Origin: Dipteris shenzhenensis
Lineage: Eukaryota; Polypodiophyta; Polypodiopsida; Gleicheniales
Direction: 5' to 3' (one strand)
DNA length: 64,000 bases
NCBI GenBank assembly: GCA_047967505.1
Contig: CM106539.1
Below the pieces are notes generated by a model. It made no database searches, was not told the DNA's origin, and saw nothing but the letters and a program-made list of their open reading frames with translations. Position 1 is the stretch's first letter; each line of letters opens with the position of its first letter. Shown here one piece after another: positions 43,291-55,478 of this stretch. A program made the translations under genes and the position numbers.

Positions 43291-44390
43291 ACTGAGATCC
43301 AACTTGAAAGCATTAGCAACATGCAAAAATTTACTGATGAGGTTGCCTTCATGATCCTAGACTCTTTCAATTGGGTCCCACTCATAGTTACATTTCAATG
43401 CTTGGAAGAATTACTTGGTTGGGCAGTTTCCCACTGATAGTGAAGCACTGCCTACATCTAATGCAAGCCCACTCCACTTATTCCAATTACTTATACATGA
43501 ATGCCTCTGCTTCGACGAATAAGGTAGAGAGAATGGGGTCATCCAGTGTTAGCATCAAAGCCACCTTGGTTGGATTTATTGGCTCTAGTTAGATTATCCT
43601 CTTGATTCCTTCTGTGCAGCTTGAGCTGGCAGTTGAAATACCTCACTTTAAGGTGGATTCTGCGAATAGCAATGTCCCACCTTAGGCAAGGGTCCAAATA
43701 GCCTGGGTCATGGTCTTTCCATAAGAGCCTTAACTCCCTACAGAACCTTTGGAGGCCATGTGGCTTTTCTGATTGGTAAACCGAATGTCTTGTGACCTTG
43801 GGTTGCCAACTCAATATATAATATGTTACTACCCTTGTCCAAAATCCAGGGTATGGGGGGGACAAGGTCCATATATAATAAGAATGGATTTCCTTTAAAA
43901 AATTCAAATATGGAAGGGAAAAATATGATAATTTCATGTCCCCCCTCCCACAAAATATAAGGTATATACCTTGAAAAATATGTAAGATTTTGAAAATTTT
44001 ATATATTTTTCATAATATGTGAGGCCGTCTTGAGGTGTGTGAGGTGCATACACACTAGCCACCCAAGGATCAAAACTATCCTTTACCAATGATACAATGA
44101 TCCAACAACTCCCATCATCTCGAGAAATATCTGTAGGCTTTAGCTCCCTACTAACTAGAATAGCCACGCCACCCTTTCTGCACTAAGGACAATTGACAAA
44201 TGCTTCAAACCCCAATTTACAACATTTGAACAAAAAACTATCATTGGGGCTGTAGTTCAATTCTTATAGTAGAATAATTTACAGTGGACACCACCTTTGA
44301 ATCACTCGCATACATCCCTTCTTCTTTGTTCTATTACACCATCCTCTGGTATTCCACAATAGCAAAGACATACGACTGTTGCCTTGCCCT
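43291..44390 (-). pseudogene. LINE-3 endonuclease relic
   Basis: LLLWNTRGW (about 44365) gives the conserved N-terminal Asn block. CRKGGVAILVSREL (about 44150-44190) and WVASVYAPHTPQD (about 44040-44080) follow in the order of APE endonucleases. The C-terminal part leads to a linker with LDPCLRWDIAIRRIHLKVRY (43640-43700), typical of the stretch between endonuclease and RT. Stops and frameshifts interrupt it. Confidence 0.65.
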
Positions 44391-45500
44391 TATCCACTGC
44401 ATGAGCACTTTGTATGCATTCTTGAAGAAATTGAACCTCTTGTCCCTCCCCACGTTTGCACTATGAGCCACTTCTTTAATTCTCTTGGAGATACTCCTAG
44501 CCGATGGTTTGTTGATGAGCTGCTCACTCTCAGCTTAGGTCTTTTCCTCTTTTCTAGCATCCTTTTCTTGTGATTGGCATCTGGTAGCACTTCATCATCC
44601 TGCACCTCTGCATAACTGGTTGAGTAGAATTTTGGGCACAATTGGCATTCTCATAGCGGGCTGTCACCTTAGTGTCTCGGCACTTCATACAACATCTCAT
44701 GCAATTCTTCATGCACCACCTTGGACACAACCTTTTCTGACCTTACCCTTTTTATTGACCACCATCGACTGTTCTACATGTACAAGGATCTCCCAATAGG
44801 AGTGTCATTCCTAGTTCCTAATGAGATGTGCTCCTTCGAGACAAGGGCTGGATGCCACTATTGGAGCCATCGAATCAATACTCAGTGGTTTTGCAGAACA
44901 TGAATGCACTTCTGAGGGTATTATTACGTAAGGACTCTTAGGCAAACTGCACCAAGAATAAGCCTTTACCTGCAAATCAAGCAACGTATGTGGAAGCAAG
45001 GATGTCACACTCAAAGACAAGGAACTGTTGAAACTCCTCTAGTGAGGGAACCTAACCTATGGAAACGAAGTAAGCGATGCCTCTGGCTAGGTGTTCCCAA
45101 CTCTAGCCTGATGTCTTCCACTTGAAACTCACAGATGACAAGTTCTTTTGGCCAGCATTGAACCACTTTGTGGATACCTCATGGGCCTTATGTGCCACTT
45201 CAGCATGCAAAATTTTTGTAGCCTCCCCCACATCCAACAAGGAGTATTCAAACCTATAACTTCCTTGCAAGATCTTTTGCATACGAGAGGGATTTTGCAT
45301 CGTCTTTTGGTCTCCCATATTGTCTAACATGCTCGATGGATACCTCCCTTGAGGAACTCATCTCTTTGCCACTCTCCACACTCATGACATCTACATGTGC
45401 GATCTCACACCAACCTCGATGTCTCTTGATGGAGCCACAACTCCCATTTGCTATAGGCAGATGGGTGGCGCACATGCATGGTCTTGCAATCTTGCAGTGA
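44391..45500 (-). pseudogene. LINE-3 ORF1-like region
   Basis: Upstream of the endonuclease the minus strand has broken frames: VSFKWKTSG (about 45103-45130) with SWEHLARGIAYFV continuing in the same phase, EFQQFLVFECDILA, and a Cys-rich cluster NCMRCCMKC (about 44690-44715) where a zinc knuckle is expected. A basic KKRMLEKRKRPK lies at 44540-44580. Position and composition suggest ORF1, but motif support is weak. Confidence 0.45.
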
Positions 45501-45554
45501 GGACCCCCGAGAGATTTGAGTTTTTATGCATGTAGTTAAATTTTATGAATATAC

Positions 45555-48175
45555 TATGGAGATATTTAAAATACATAGGGAAGGGGTAACAATATCACAT
45601 AAAGTTTGGAAAATAAAATGATTCAAATGTTTTCAAAGATACAAACGATATACATTCAAGTATTCTATAACTTTGCAAAAATCATGATTTGATTTGGTTG
45701 TCATTTAAGCTTGTTGCATTCTAAATAAATTTACAGATGGTATGTTGAGCAATTGAAAAATTTCATTTATTCAAAAAAATATGAAAAAAAATCTTCTGAA
45801 CATTGGCCATTAGTTTAAAATCAAATTAATGTTAAATACACAAAACTAAGTGACCGTTAGGTATACAAATGCATTGCATGATGTGCATCGATCAATATAG
45901 ATTTCATTATATGACTTATTTATGGCTACATTACAACTAAACAAATGCAAAATAGATATACCATTACTACTAATACCTACCAAGTGTGTGTATTATGCTA
46001 GTTGATCTATTTAATACTTAATATTGAAAGATTGAAATTCATCTATCTTGATGGCAACATGTATCAAGGATAATTGGAAACAAGGGCATAGTCACTAAGG
46101 ATACATCTTCATCCTATTTAATACATCTGAAAAATATCCATTGATTTGAAGTGAGCATTTTTTGATAGCCATTCATTGGCCTTTATGAGTATTTTAGAAT
46201 CTTATTATATTCTTGCACTCTTTCAAAGATATACATTGATATGTACCACAAATAAATCTCACTTTGTTGCACCACCTTATGCTCTCCTATATGGAGTAGG
46301 TTTGCACCTATCTATGTTGTAGATTGACTAGACTTCAACTCTTGCATGGACACTCTAATCCCATTTCTCTTTGCTCGGATGAGATGATTTTAGGCTGAAT
46401 AGACTCTTGGACTCCTTGTGGTTATTCTTGATGTAGCCTAGATCAAGGTTCTGAAGTGATTTTCATCCTTTGACCATCAGCTACTGCTACTACTAGATGG
46501 GCAATCTTTGCCTCCTACAACCCTTCTCTTACTGTGCACACTTGAAGATATTGTGGCCTCCATTTGGGCGTGTGGATGGTCTCTTTCCATACTCATAGCA
46601 TGCCCATGAAGCTTACTTTGGTGGCCCTTTGCGTAATAAACCCTTTGTAAAATCTCTGTCTATTTTCCATGTGGCAACCATCTGAAAAGATCAAGGAGTT
46701 CCAAATTCTTAAGGAGAAACCTCGATTTCACCAATTATTCGAGGAGATGATGTCCTATCCAGGGTCAAAGCCACGAAAAGAAAAGGGAGACAAAGAACTT
46801 TCTCATACTTCTCCATCAAAAGAGTCTTCTAAGAATTCTCTTTTCTCTAGGGAGAATTCATGGAGTCTTGCATCATGCCAGAAGCGTCAAAGATGGCTGC
46901 ATTAATTGTGACTTATTTAAATCGTAATTTAACTATTTGATCCAAATAATGTAAGATGATAAACGTCTTTAGTTAATATTTAGATGGGGAATACCTCTAG
47001 CAGGTGGGTCATAGGTGGGGCTCATAGGCCGGACATTAATCATATACCTCCAACAATTGTGTCATAGGTGGGGCATTGACCCTATACCTACAAAATTTTG
47101 AGACAACATGACATGATACTAGCATTGAGTTATGGTATATATTTGTTGATCTAGGAGTAGGGGAGGTACTTGGCCTTGCTCTTTAAGTATAAAAGAAAAT
47201 TTTCTTCCCATTCTAGGTTGTAATAGCATGACAATGTGGAGGTTCAATTAATGGAACTGTAGTTGCAAAACTGCAACAACTTCAATTCTTGCACAACTGG
47301 ATGATTTGATAAATTCACACGCAAGGGAAATGTATGGAGGTCTTGTAAAAGACAAGGGTTGTAAAAAATGGTGCAAGATATAAAGGTTGACACTTGTAGA
47401 TGATGATACCCTTGGCTATTTATTTTGGATTGCAAAGGTGATCAGTTTGACACTTACAGATGATGATCCCCTTGGCTATTAGTTTTGGATTGCAAAGTTG
47501 ATCAATTTGATCAGATCAAACCAATCATCTTTCCAAGATTCATAAAACATACAAAGGAAAATACACCCTAAAATGGTGGTAAATGCTCGTGGAGGGAAAA
47601 AGCAAAGAGGAATAAAAAATTCAGGCCCAAGTAAGTGACCTTGTTCTCGATGAGATTTCCATTCTTGTTTATGACTTTCAAATAAGCAAATTTGGAAAAT
47701 TTTTCAAGGACACAATTAATAAATAATCAATTAAAAGCTTCCCTTGAAGAATTGCATTGATTATGATGGACCCTCTTCTATAGTTACTCAAAGACAAAAT
47801 CATAGGCGGTGAGGGATACTTGAGACAATGCAATACATGATGATTTTTAAGACCTTTTGTATGATTGTTGGACCAGAAATATACAAAAGTATATTCTAAA
47901 TAATGGGTAAATTTTCTTCTTTCATTTTTTCATATGGCGGTGTATAAAATATTGATCATTTTAACTTCTTCCCATGTGCATACCATGGTTCAATGGAGAA
48001 TTTGCCAATCTTTATATAATTTTTTAGATTTAGTAAAATAAAAAGACTTCCTTTTTTTCATATTTCTTTGGACTTATGATAGGAAGGCATCTTTTCTAAA
48101 ATCATATAAACATGACACCTTTTAGTTGTTTAAAAGGAGTATTTCATTTAGTTCTCATTTTTGTGCAATAGTTCT
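45555..48175. other. AT-rich spacer with a 64-bp tandem duplication
   Basis: No recognisable gene. Around 47388-47510 the words ttgacactt(g/a)(t/c)agatgatgat and cccttggctatt.(a/g)ttttggattgcaaag occur twice, about 64 bases apart. A 78-codon plus frame at 46669-46905 (Lys/Glu/Ser-rich, MWQPSEKIKEFQILKEKPRF) is unassigned. 'gtcataggtgggg' is repeated at about 47008 and 47062. Confidence 0.45.
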
Positions 48176-48302
48176 CACACACACACACACGCGCGCGTGC
48201 GCACACATGCACATACATACATGTGTACATACATACATACATACATACACATACATACATGCATGCATGCATGCATGCACACGCGCGCGCGCACACACAC
48301 AC
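48176..48302. repeat. compound microsatellite (AC)n-(ACAT)n-(GCAT)n-(GC/AC)n
   Basis: About 127 bases of alternating purine-pyrimidine repeat with a self-complementary gcatgcatgcat core. The Cys/Val/Met-rich open frames on both strands are artefacts. Confidence 0.95.
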
Positions 48303-48976
48303 ATGGATTAATGCATGATCGGGTGTAAAAAATACAAATTGCTTTAGGGGCGATGTTGGGGCCACAATGTGACATTGGTGGGTGAGATTTTGAATTTGGG
48401 GTGGATTTGTGCTCTCGTTGGCATTTTTCTCAGCAAATGATTGCTACATTGGTGTAATAATGTGATGCAATCTATCAAGACTTGCTGTTCTCAACATCGC
48501 AGAGCTCAATACATGTCGCTAATGAGCAATTATGCCCTTCTTCACATAGTGTCTATGCTACATCTTTGTGCATCATAATATTCATGGGTTGTCGTATCAT
48601 CAACCTGCACCTTGCCACATGCCATCTCACCACTTGTTATCTTTTCGACTTTGGTCTAGGCTCGGGAAAGTCCAAGCATGCATATCTAGACTCACAGAAA
48701 TCCATGAAGATCTAGATTTGTGACCACTGTGCTAACAATGTCGTGCTGACAATGTGGTCACATTGTCTTGGAGCGACCACCACATTGGTTCTATAAATTT
48801 ATCTTAGAGCCAGCTAGTTGCAATGACTCCTAAACCAAGGGAAATGTATTTCCTTGTGCAACCACCTAGACCTTAATTGGCTCGGTTATTGAGACTCACC
48901 TTGGAGTCCCATAATGATAGCGTTTTTTTGTCCATATATTTCATATCGTTTGCCCTTGAGGGGCCCTTTTCATGGT
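48303..48976. other. spacer without recognisable gene
   Basis: Ordinary sequence. A 77-codon plus frame at 48482-48715 has no recognised domain. No repeats or RNA genes were identified. Confidence 0.4.
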
Positions 48977-49096
48977 GATATGGACCTTGAGGGGTCCCCT
49001 TTAGGGGAAAGAGAGATATAAACATGCCACATGTATCCTATGCCATGTTGATATGGCCCTTACCCCCCCTAAAGGGGACCGCTCAAAGGCCATATC
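48977..49096. mobile_element. 120-bp hairpin element (MITE family H), copy 1
   Basis: Nearly the whole length is one inverted repeat: gatatgg(a)ccttgag.ggtcccctttagggg on the left pairs with cctaaaggggaccgctcaaaggccatatc on the right around a short centre. A second copy with the same arms lies at 54157-54271. A short, palindromic, multi-copy form is what a MITE looks like. A target duplication could not be set with confidence. Confidence 0.75.
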
Positions 49097-49654
49097 AACA
49101 ATTGCTTTTCTAAATAGCTTAATTTATGTTCTTAGCATTCCATCAGATAGGTTTAAAACAACTCGATGGTTGGAATGACATGTTTTTTTTTCAAAAATTT
49201 CTTATAAATAACTAAATATACATACATATCAAAGGACAAATTAGTCTCATAAAGTGAAAATTATAGTGCAATCAGGCAGCTCTCAACTTTTAGGCTCAAG
49301 GCCTTAGAGTTCCCTTACACATACTCTTAAAAGACTTCCTAAGAGAATATTGACAAGAAGCTAGGCATGATCAAAAGTGAAACAACGTGTTGTTATTATA
49401 GTGTAATGAGAGTGAAATTCCTAGTTTAAAACAAGTTATTAATAGTTAATCCTAAACCAAGAAAACTGTATTTCCTTCTATAGCCATCGCGCTGGTTCTT
49501 GGAGCTTTGGTTGTAGTTAATCCTATATGAAGGAAAATATATGTCCTTGCAACCATCGCTCTAGTCCTCAGAGCTATTATAGGGCAATTGCTTGTGCAAT
49601 GTACAACCAGCAAACAATGACTATGATAATAGTATTATTTATTTTAAAGCTAAG

Positions 49655-50000
49655 ATAAAAGAGATTACGTCTGATGAGTATAACAACTTAGCCATTCCTA
49701 AGAGCCTCATTGAGCAAAATTCGAACAAAAGAGATTACATCCAAAGACATTTATAACAACTCAGCAATTGTTGAGAGCCTCATTGAGCAAAAGTTGAACA
49801 AAAGAGATTACATCCAAAGACAATGTTTGCCATAACAGTATTATGTTAAAGTTAAAACAGAAGAGATCACATCTGACAAGGATAACCACTCAGCCACCAT
49901 TGCTGAGAGCCTAATTAAGAAAAACTTGAATAAAAGAGATTACATCTGAAGGGAATATAATACAAATCATTCATTACTAAGAGCCTCATTAAGACTTGTT
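49655..50000. repeat. tandem repeat, about 70-bp unit, five imperfect copies
   Basis: The words agagattacatc(t/c) and (g)agagcctcattgagcaaaa recur with starts near 49660, 49730, 49803, 49862 and 49935. Copies differ at several positions and by small indels. No coding function is visible. Confidence 0.85.
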
Positions 50001-50765
50001 GCTGATAGACAAGAAGTAATATTCATAGAGGCAAGCTTGTTGTAGCCAAATTTTTGGGGAGCTGATGGAGGAGATGTGGGGATTTTGGGGAGCCAATGGA
50101 GAGCATGGATTATTTTTCAACTTAGTATCATTAAGAAGCTAAATTTTTACATTAGTGTTGAAAGTTTGTAGGCCCTAATAAAAATAGACATTTGAAAGAT
50201 TTGTCTGGATTTTAAACTTTTATGCAAAAAAAAGTAAAGTTTCGCCAAGCTTTATATTTTTTACTTCAAAATTCAAAAGAAAGTATAGAAAAAAGAATTG
50301 CATCCTATCAATATTGTGAAACTTTAAAAAAGGGCTTGATAAAATTTCACCAATATTTTATATTAATATATAAGCATAGCTTAGATAAAAATATCCATGA
50401 TGGAGGGGCCTAAGACTGTGCCCATTTGCAAGCATCAAAATCCAAGGTTGATAACGATAAGAGAAAACTCAGTCATAAAAATTCTTCTCTCTTCATCAAT
50501 GTCCCCAAGGTATCCATAGAACACAGCTAGAAAAAGGCTAGCTACATGCATGCCATCCAAGGTGATGACATGATGATGTTCAAGGAACTGATGGAGAATA
50601 CAAAGACTATGCACAAGAGTAGGCATCTCAATTCCTATTTTTTGCAATGTAATGACCTTGGTTGAGAAAGCAAACAAGATGGGGATCACATTGATACAAG
50701 GGGGGAAACAATGCGTTCAATTCTTGGCATGGTGATGATGAAGATGTGAAAAGAGTAGGCAAGAA
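50001..50765. other. spacer without recognisable gene
   Basis: AT-rich. An 84-codon minus frame (50435-50689) and a 63-codon plus frame (50222-50413) show no known motif. Confidence 0.4.
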
Positions 50766-50769
50766 GTGG

Positions 50770-50975
50770 AGCAGGATGAGTAAGGGAGCAGATGAGAGCT
50801 GGAAGGAAGAGTGTGGAGCAAAGTAGTCAAATTGCAGAGCAAGGGAGTGGATGAGAGATGGGGATGAGAGCTAGAAGGAGGGAGCATGGACTAAAGTAGA
50901 CAAATTGCAGAGCAAGGAAGTAGATGAGTGGATCAGAGCTAGAAGTGGGGAGTGTGGAGCAAAGTAGCCAAATAG
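50770..50975. repeat. tandem repeat, about 70-bp unit, three copies
   Basis: Units share gagagctggaaggagggagt and gtggagcaaagtag.caaat; corresponding points lie at about 50811, 50883 and 50952. Purine-rich on the plus strand. Confidence 0.8.
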
Positions 50976-52555
50976 CATTCTCCATGTTAGGTGCCATGGT
51001 TAATAGTAATAATGGTACTCTATTTAATAATTCAAATAATAATGAGCCACCTTCAATTAGTCGAAATTCAAGCCACCACAGTCATTGGGGGATTAACTTC
51101 ACGTATGAAAGCTTAGTGGTGCCATCAAAAGCATCTAATTAATTAAAATTCAAGCCGCCAATCAATCACATGCCTATCCACCAGGGCAGTGCTGTATTTT
51201 GCAGGCCTTCTTTGCCATGCAAAGTTTCATTAGAAGGACTTAAAAAATTTTGGGCTTAAAAATAAGACTACCATTCCTAAAATTTAGAAGGCTAGAATAA
51301 AATTTGGCCTTCTTGTTAAAATGTGATGTTCACTCTGTGGGAACGAGGGTCAAACGTGTAGTCTAGAGCAAAGAAGATGAGATCATTGTGTGTGTAGAGT
51401 AGCGGCACAGCTCCACGTGTAATATCTTGAGCTTGAAAGATAGTACGATGAATATAAAAGGATGAGGATAGCCAAAATCCTCTCTAGAAAAGCTCCAATC
51501 ATACTTGCAAAATCAGGATCTAGAGAGAGAAATACTAAACTAGCGAGCGAAACACCACAATCCATTTTTGGAACCTAGAACTCTAGTTAGCTCTCACAAC
51601 CTTTTCCCCCTTCTAAATCCTACAACCCCCTTCTCAATGCTTGAACTCCCATGGAGGCAAGAGCCTCTAACCATCATTGTGATCCAGCCCTCTTTCTCAC
51701 ATACGCGAGTACATGAGCTACTGTCCATGCTCCTACACCTCTCATCGGAATGCAACCCAAGGCCATATGCTACGCTTGTGAAGACCTATGCTATAAGGAG
51801 AAATGACTTGACTATAGGTGACCAATACCCTTGATACTTGGACTCGGGAGAGACAGTGAGATAAAACAAATGAGGGAACCATGGTGATTGGAAATTGAAT
51901 GCACTAGATTGGTAGTTTTGCCCCAAAAATAATTGCATACAAGCCTGACATGCAAGACCATCCAATTATAGAATCATGAGCTCACATTCCACCATGGTGA
52001 CTGGTAACTAGCTCCCCCCACTCAATCTTTCCTCCCCTAATCTTTGAAATCATCACATCCAAGAGCTCCTAATAAAGTCTTCAAAATCCTGATTTGGATT
52101 CTCTCTCCAACTTCATCAAGTTGATAGATGAAGTGATTGTGGAGGAAGGATACAATGTTTATCAAAGTTAGAAGATTAACATCCATGAAAGCATGATTGA
52201 AAAGGTGCTAGGCATTTGTAGAGGCAATTTGCAACAAGCATAGTCCTTGGAGAATTCGTGGAGGAGAAATGATATTTTAGCTTTATACCCCAATGCTTGG
52301 ATTAGTGTAGATGGTGGAGTCAAGGTTTAAAGCTTGCCAACAAATGTTTAGGATTGTTGAAACATAGACAGTAATTTCCTGATATGTGAGGAATCATGAA
52401 GTTTTGGCATGTTCAAGGAGTAGTAGAGCAATTGAGTAGATGTATAGTCTCTTTCTCAAGGACAATCTCCAAGAGCATGAAGAATTGCAGGAATGACAAA
52501 TCCAAATTGTCATCTCATTCAATGAGAGTTGCTATGCACCTAATGGGTGATTCTT
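50976..52555. other. spacer; possible weak promoter-like TATA at 51450
   Basis: No recognisable protein. A TATA-like gaatataaaaggatg near 51450 is followed by unremarkable sequence; it could belong to an unrecognised LTR. Short open frames (50924, 51383 minus, 51568) look incidental. Confidence 0.35.
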
Positions 52556-53345
52556 TTTTTAAGTAATATGATAAGAAGATGAATTTTCTACCTATGAAAG
52601 CTACCAATGCAATGAAGACATCAATACATGAAAGAATGCTCAGGGAGGGTGCAAAAGCTAAGGTAGAGGAGGTAGAAGCGAAGGCCAAGCATGAGAGCAA
52701 GTTAAGGCCATCGGAAAAATGGCCAAGACGGAAAGTCATAGAAAAGAAGTAGAGAAGCACAACAAGCTATTGTATCAAAAATTTGATGAAGTAATGCTGG
52801 ATAGGAACAAAGTGGAGCAAGAGCTAGCAAGGATGAAAAAAATTCTTGAAGATCAAAGAGCCAAAAAGGAGGCTCTTTATAGATGGCTCTGCAACATATA
52901 GAACACATTGAACATTGATAAAGATGGAATGATAGAGCAACTAAAAAGGGAGAATGCAAAAACCAAAGCATTAATGCAAGAGCTAAAAGAGAGCTTCAGG
53001 GCCAAGAAGAATGTAGATTTGGTAGAGAGCAGCCATAGTGAAAAACATGAAGAGACTATGCAATTTTGGTGAGATATGTATAATTTTCTAAAATTGGATT
53101 ACACCAGGGCTCTACGCAAGCTTGCCATGGCTCTTCAAAGTCTTGACAAGTGGTCCTCTGCCCTGACATAGAGTGAATTTCTTAGAAGAGGCCTATGTAA
53201 CCCCACTGCTAAATAGTTAGAATTAGATAGAGTTGTTGCAATGAGTGAGCAACAAGTGGAGATGCTAAAAGAGAATGTACACACCCTAAAGATGAGGCAA
53301 GAAGGAATCAAGAAATAGCTTGTTGATGTACATGGCCAGACTGTG
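52556..53345 (+). pseudogene. decayed coiled-coil protein coding region, unidentified
   Basis: Across three frame-shifted segments the plus strand encodes charged helical sequence. Examples are REGAKAKVEEVEAKAKHESK, then KVEQELARMKKILEDQRAKK (about 52810-52870), then MIEQLKRENAKTKALMQELK (about 52930-52990) and MSEQQVEMLKENVHTLKMRQ (about 53242-53300). Heptad-like spacing of Leu/Met with Lys/Glu suggests a long coiled coil. Stops occur at about 52900, 53070, 53170 and 53316. It may derive from a gypsy-type gag-region ORF or from a host gene; no family motif was recognised. Confidence 0.4.
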
Positions 53346-54156
53346 GTATAATAGCCACAATAGTTAAACTAGATGACTATCCTCTTGAGATGTGGCAGGG
53401 TCACACATGCTTGGTCTGACATGGGCACATCATAGATGAGTATATGATCTAATAGACCTAGTGTGGCCACCCTTTGCATGTGTTTTTTTTTGGGGTGTTT
53501 GGGATACAACTTTGAAATGCAGAGATTGTAATATGCCACTACCCAGCTCATGGAAACATCAATTGTGCCTGCTTGTTGTGCAACTATCCACACTGAGAAA
53601 ACAACTGCTACAAGAGCATTTACCATTTTGGACTTGATGTGCAAAAAGAAAGGGCCTTGAAGGGAAGAACCAACCCCTTGGAAGAACCGATCCTGAAAGG
53701 AAGAAGTCCAACAAGCTCAAGCTTTAGGAAGAAGAGCTGATCCTCCCCTTTAGAATTAGACATGGCCCAAAAAGCACAAAGTAACTTGATGAACGGAGCT
53801 CAAACTAGAAAGTAAAATGTGGAACCATCCCTCTGAAGAAAAGAAGCGATAAGGTTCAATCCTCCCATCAGGGAACTAAGAGACCTCCAAGTGACCAGAT
53901 GTAGATAAAAGACCTCGATGTATGAGATGTATGTATTCACTTATTAATGAAGCTACGCTTTAATTATTACCAAAGTTATCAAAAGTTTCCTTTATACAAA
54001 TAAGCTATTTTACGATAAAAAACGACATGGTGGTAGTACATGATAAGTGGTCTCACAAGTTTCCTTTATCCAAGTTATGTTAGGATTGCAACTCGCACTG
54101 TGATAGTGGTAGTACAAAATAAGTAGTCACCAATGTGGTGGTTGGTTGCACACAAT

Positions 54157-54271
54157 ATATGGCCCCTTGAGGGGTTCCCTTTAGGGTGAAAGGCCATAAC
54201 AACATGCCATATATGTCTAGTGGCATGTTGTTATGTCCTTTGCCTCTGAAGGGACCCTTCAAGTACCATAT
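54157..54271. mobile_element. 115-bp hairpin element (MITE family H), copy 2
   Basis: Inverted arms atatggccccttgagggg and its partner ending agtaccatat enclose ccataacaacatgcca / tggcatgttgttatg, giving a nearly full-length palindrome. It matches the copy at 48977-49096 in arms and centre, and both are followed by a caattgc word. Confidence 0.75.
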
Positions 54272-54659
54272 CAAGTGACAACAATTGCATTTATACAAGC
54301 TGTTTTGCAACCAGTGTGGTTGTTGGTTTCACATGATAAGTCATCTAGGAATAATTGCCACCAACAAGATGGTCTCCTTTGATTATTACAAAATGAATTG
54401 CATACAATTCATTTGTCTAGGATTTGTGGTCACCAACATGGTGGTTGTATAAGATATGAGAAAAACACCTCTACAAATTTGCAAATGCAAGGTTGAGTCT
54501 GTATGTTCTATGTTTGCCAAAGCAAATTCGCCAATGCTCAATGTGTTCATCTTTTCTTCCAAACACAATAAAACAATTTTAAAAAAAACACATGAAAGCC
54601 ACAAAATATGGCACGAATACCTTCTATATCCACCCTTAGAATGTAGGAGGTGCACTCTT

Positions 54660-54993
54660 TAGGTACAAATTTCATTACATTGCTTGTGAACACTCCTTAG
54701 ATCCCATTGAATTACAAAGGTCATTTTTTCCTTATCTTCATCCACCATTTGGATCTGATCATATCCTCTAAATCAATCCAAAAAGTTGTAAAATTCATGT
54801 CCAATGACTACATCCAACATGGTGTTGCAAAACAAGAGTGGAAACAAATTAATTATGGTGGTCACATTTAGCTTTTGATAATCAGCATACCCTCAACTTT
54901 TCATTTTTCTTTAGAACAATGACCGATGGGGAAAACCACCTGTTCTTATTAATCTAATAAATGAAACCCACTTAGAGAATTCTCTCAACCTCT
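54660..54993 (-). pseudogene. Ty3/gypsy reverse transcriptase fragment
   Basis: On the minus strand EVERIL, VGFIY, SPSVIVLKKNEKLRVC, a short region resembling 'DYQKLNVTT', and after frame changes the block for 'GYDQI' are readable in order (about 54990 down to 54720). These are the N-terminal blocks of Ty3/gypsy RT. It then decays before the MPFGLKN-type block. The fragment stops exactly where the copia-E LTR begins (54998), so copia-E probably inserted into this gypsy copy or next to it. Confidence 0.65.
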
Positions 54994-54997
54994 TTTT

Positions 54998-55249
54998 TGT
55001 TGGAGAACTAGAGATGCAAGCTAACTACACGAAATGATAGTATTCATAGAATAATATCGAGTTGAGAGAAATAGATTTTGAGACAATAGCTCTTCGAGCT
55101 TACACACGTATAATCACTCAGAAAATTTATTCATCACTATTAAATGAAGAACACAATATAGAGAATTACCATGCACTGTCTCCTCAGATCGACCGGCCTT
55201 GTTAGAGCTCACAATAGCTATGTTAATACCACACACACCTCTTAGGAGG
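54998..55249 (-). repeat. 3' LTR of copia-E
   Basis: It starts tgttggagaacta and ends near cacacacctcttaggagg. Shared landmarks with the other LTR are gcaagctaactacacgaaat, gaagaacacaatatagagaa and accatgcact(g/a)tctcctcag. Confidence 0.8.
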
Positions 55250-55478
55250 CTCGACCCAAGTATCCAAATGCTTTCTCATCCTTTGCCTCCCACACAAGAA
55301 TTTTATCAGCATGATGAGAACGTTCTTTTGGCTTCTTCTCTGTGCTAACAACTACCACTCCCGCGAGTCCTTTTTGCATGAACAAAAATCGAGTAGCTAG
55401 CTGCCACCATGAGGGGAAATTTTTTCCATTGAAGGTGACCAAGATCCCTCCAGATTTCTCCTTAGTCATTGTATCCAT
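55242..55478 (-). pseudogene. copia-E truncated gag
   Basis: Reads MDTMTKEKSGGILVTFNGKN, FPSWWQLATRFLFMQKGLAG and a Lys-rich KKPKERSHHADKILVWEAKD, the copia gag N-terminus with its Trp, then stops inside the 3' LTR boundary (TAA at 55242-55244). Only 78 codons remain, so the element depends on other copies for any movement. Confidence 0.75.

Larger units (their letters stand above)
39891..45522 (-). mobile_element. long minus-strand LINE relic (LINE-3), interrupted
   Basis: On the minus strand, from high to low coordinates: ORF1-like region, endonuclease, N-terminal RT, a 1.2-kb interruption, RT catalytic part and C-terminal region. The element is bracketed by near-identical 30/32-base direct repeats (39861-39890 and 45523-45554, tttatgcatgtagtt...gaatatac) that look like an unusually long target duplication. 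No clear poly-A tail remains next to the left repeat. Many stops and frameshifts make it inactive. Confidence 0.75.

Noticed and set aside
43539-43592. Plus-strand frame at 43371-43592 as a gene
   Set aside because: It is the shadow of the minus-strand LINE-3 endonuclease-RT linker.
49655-50000. CRISPR-like array of repeats
   Set aside because: The 70-bp units are contiguous and imperfect, with no unique spacers of constant length, and the sequence is eukaryotic.
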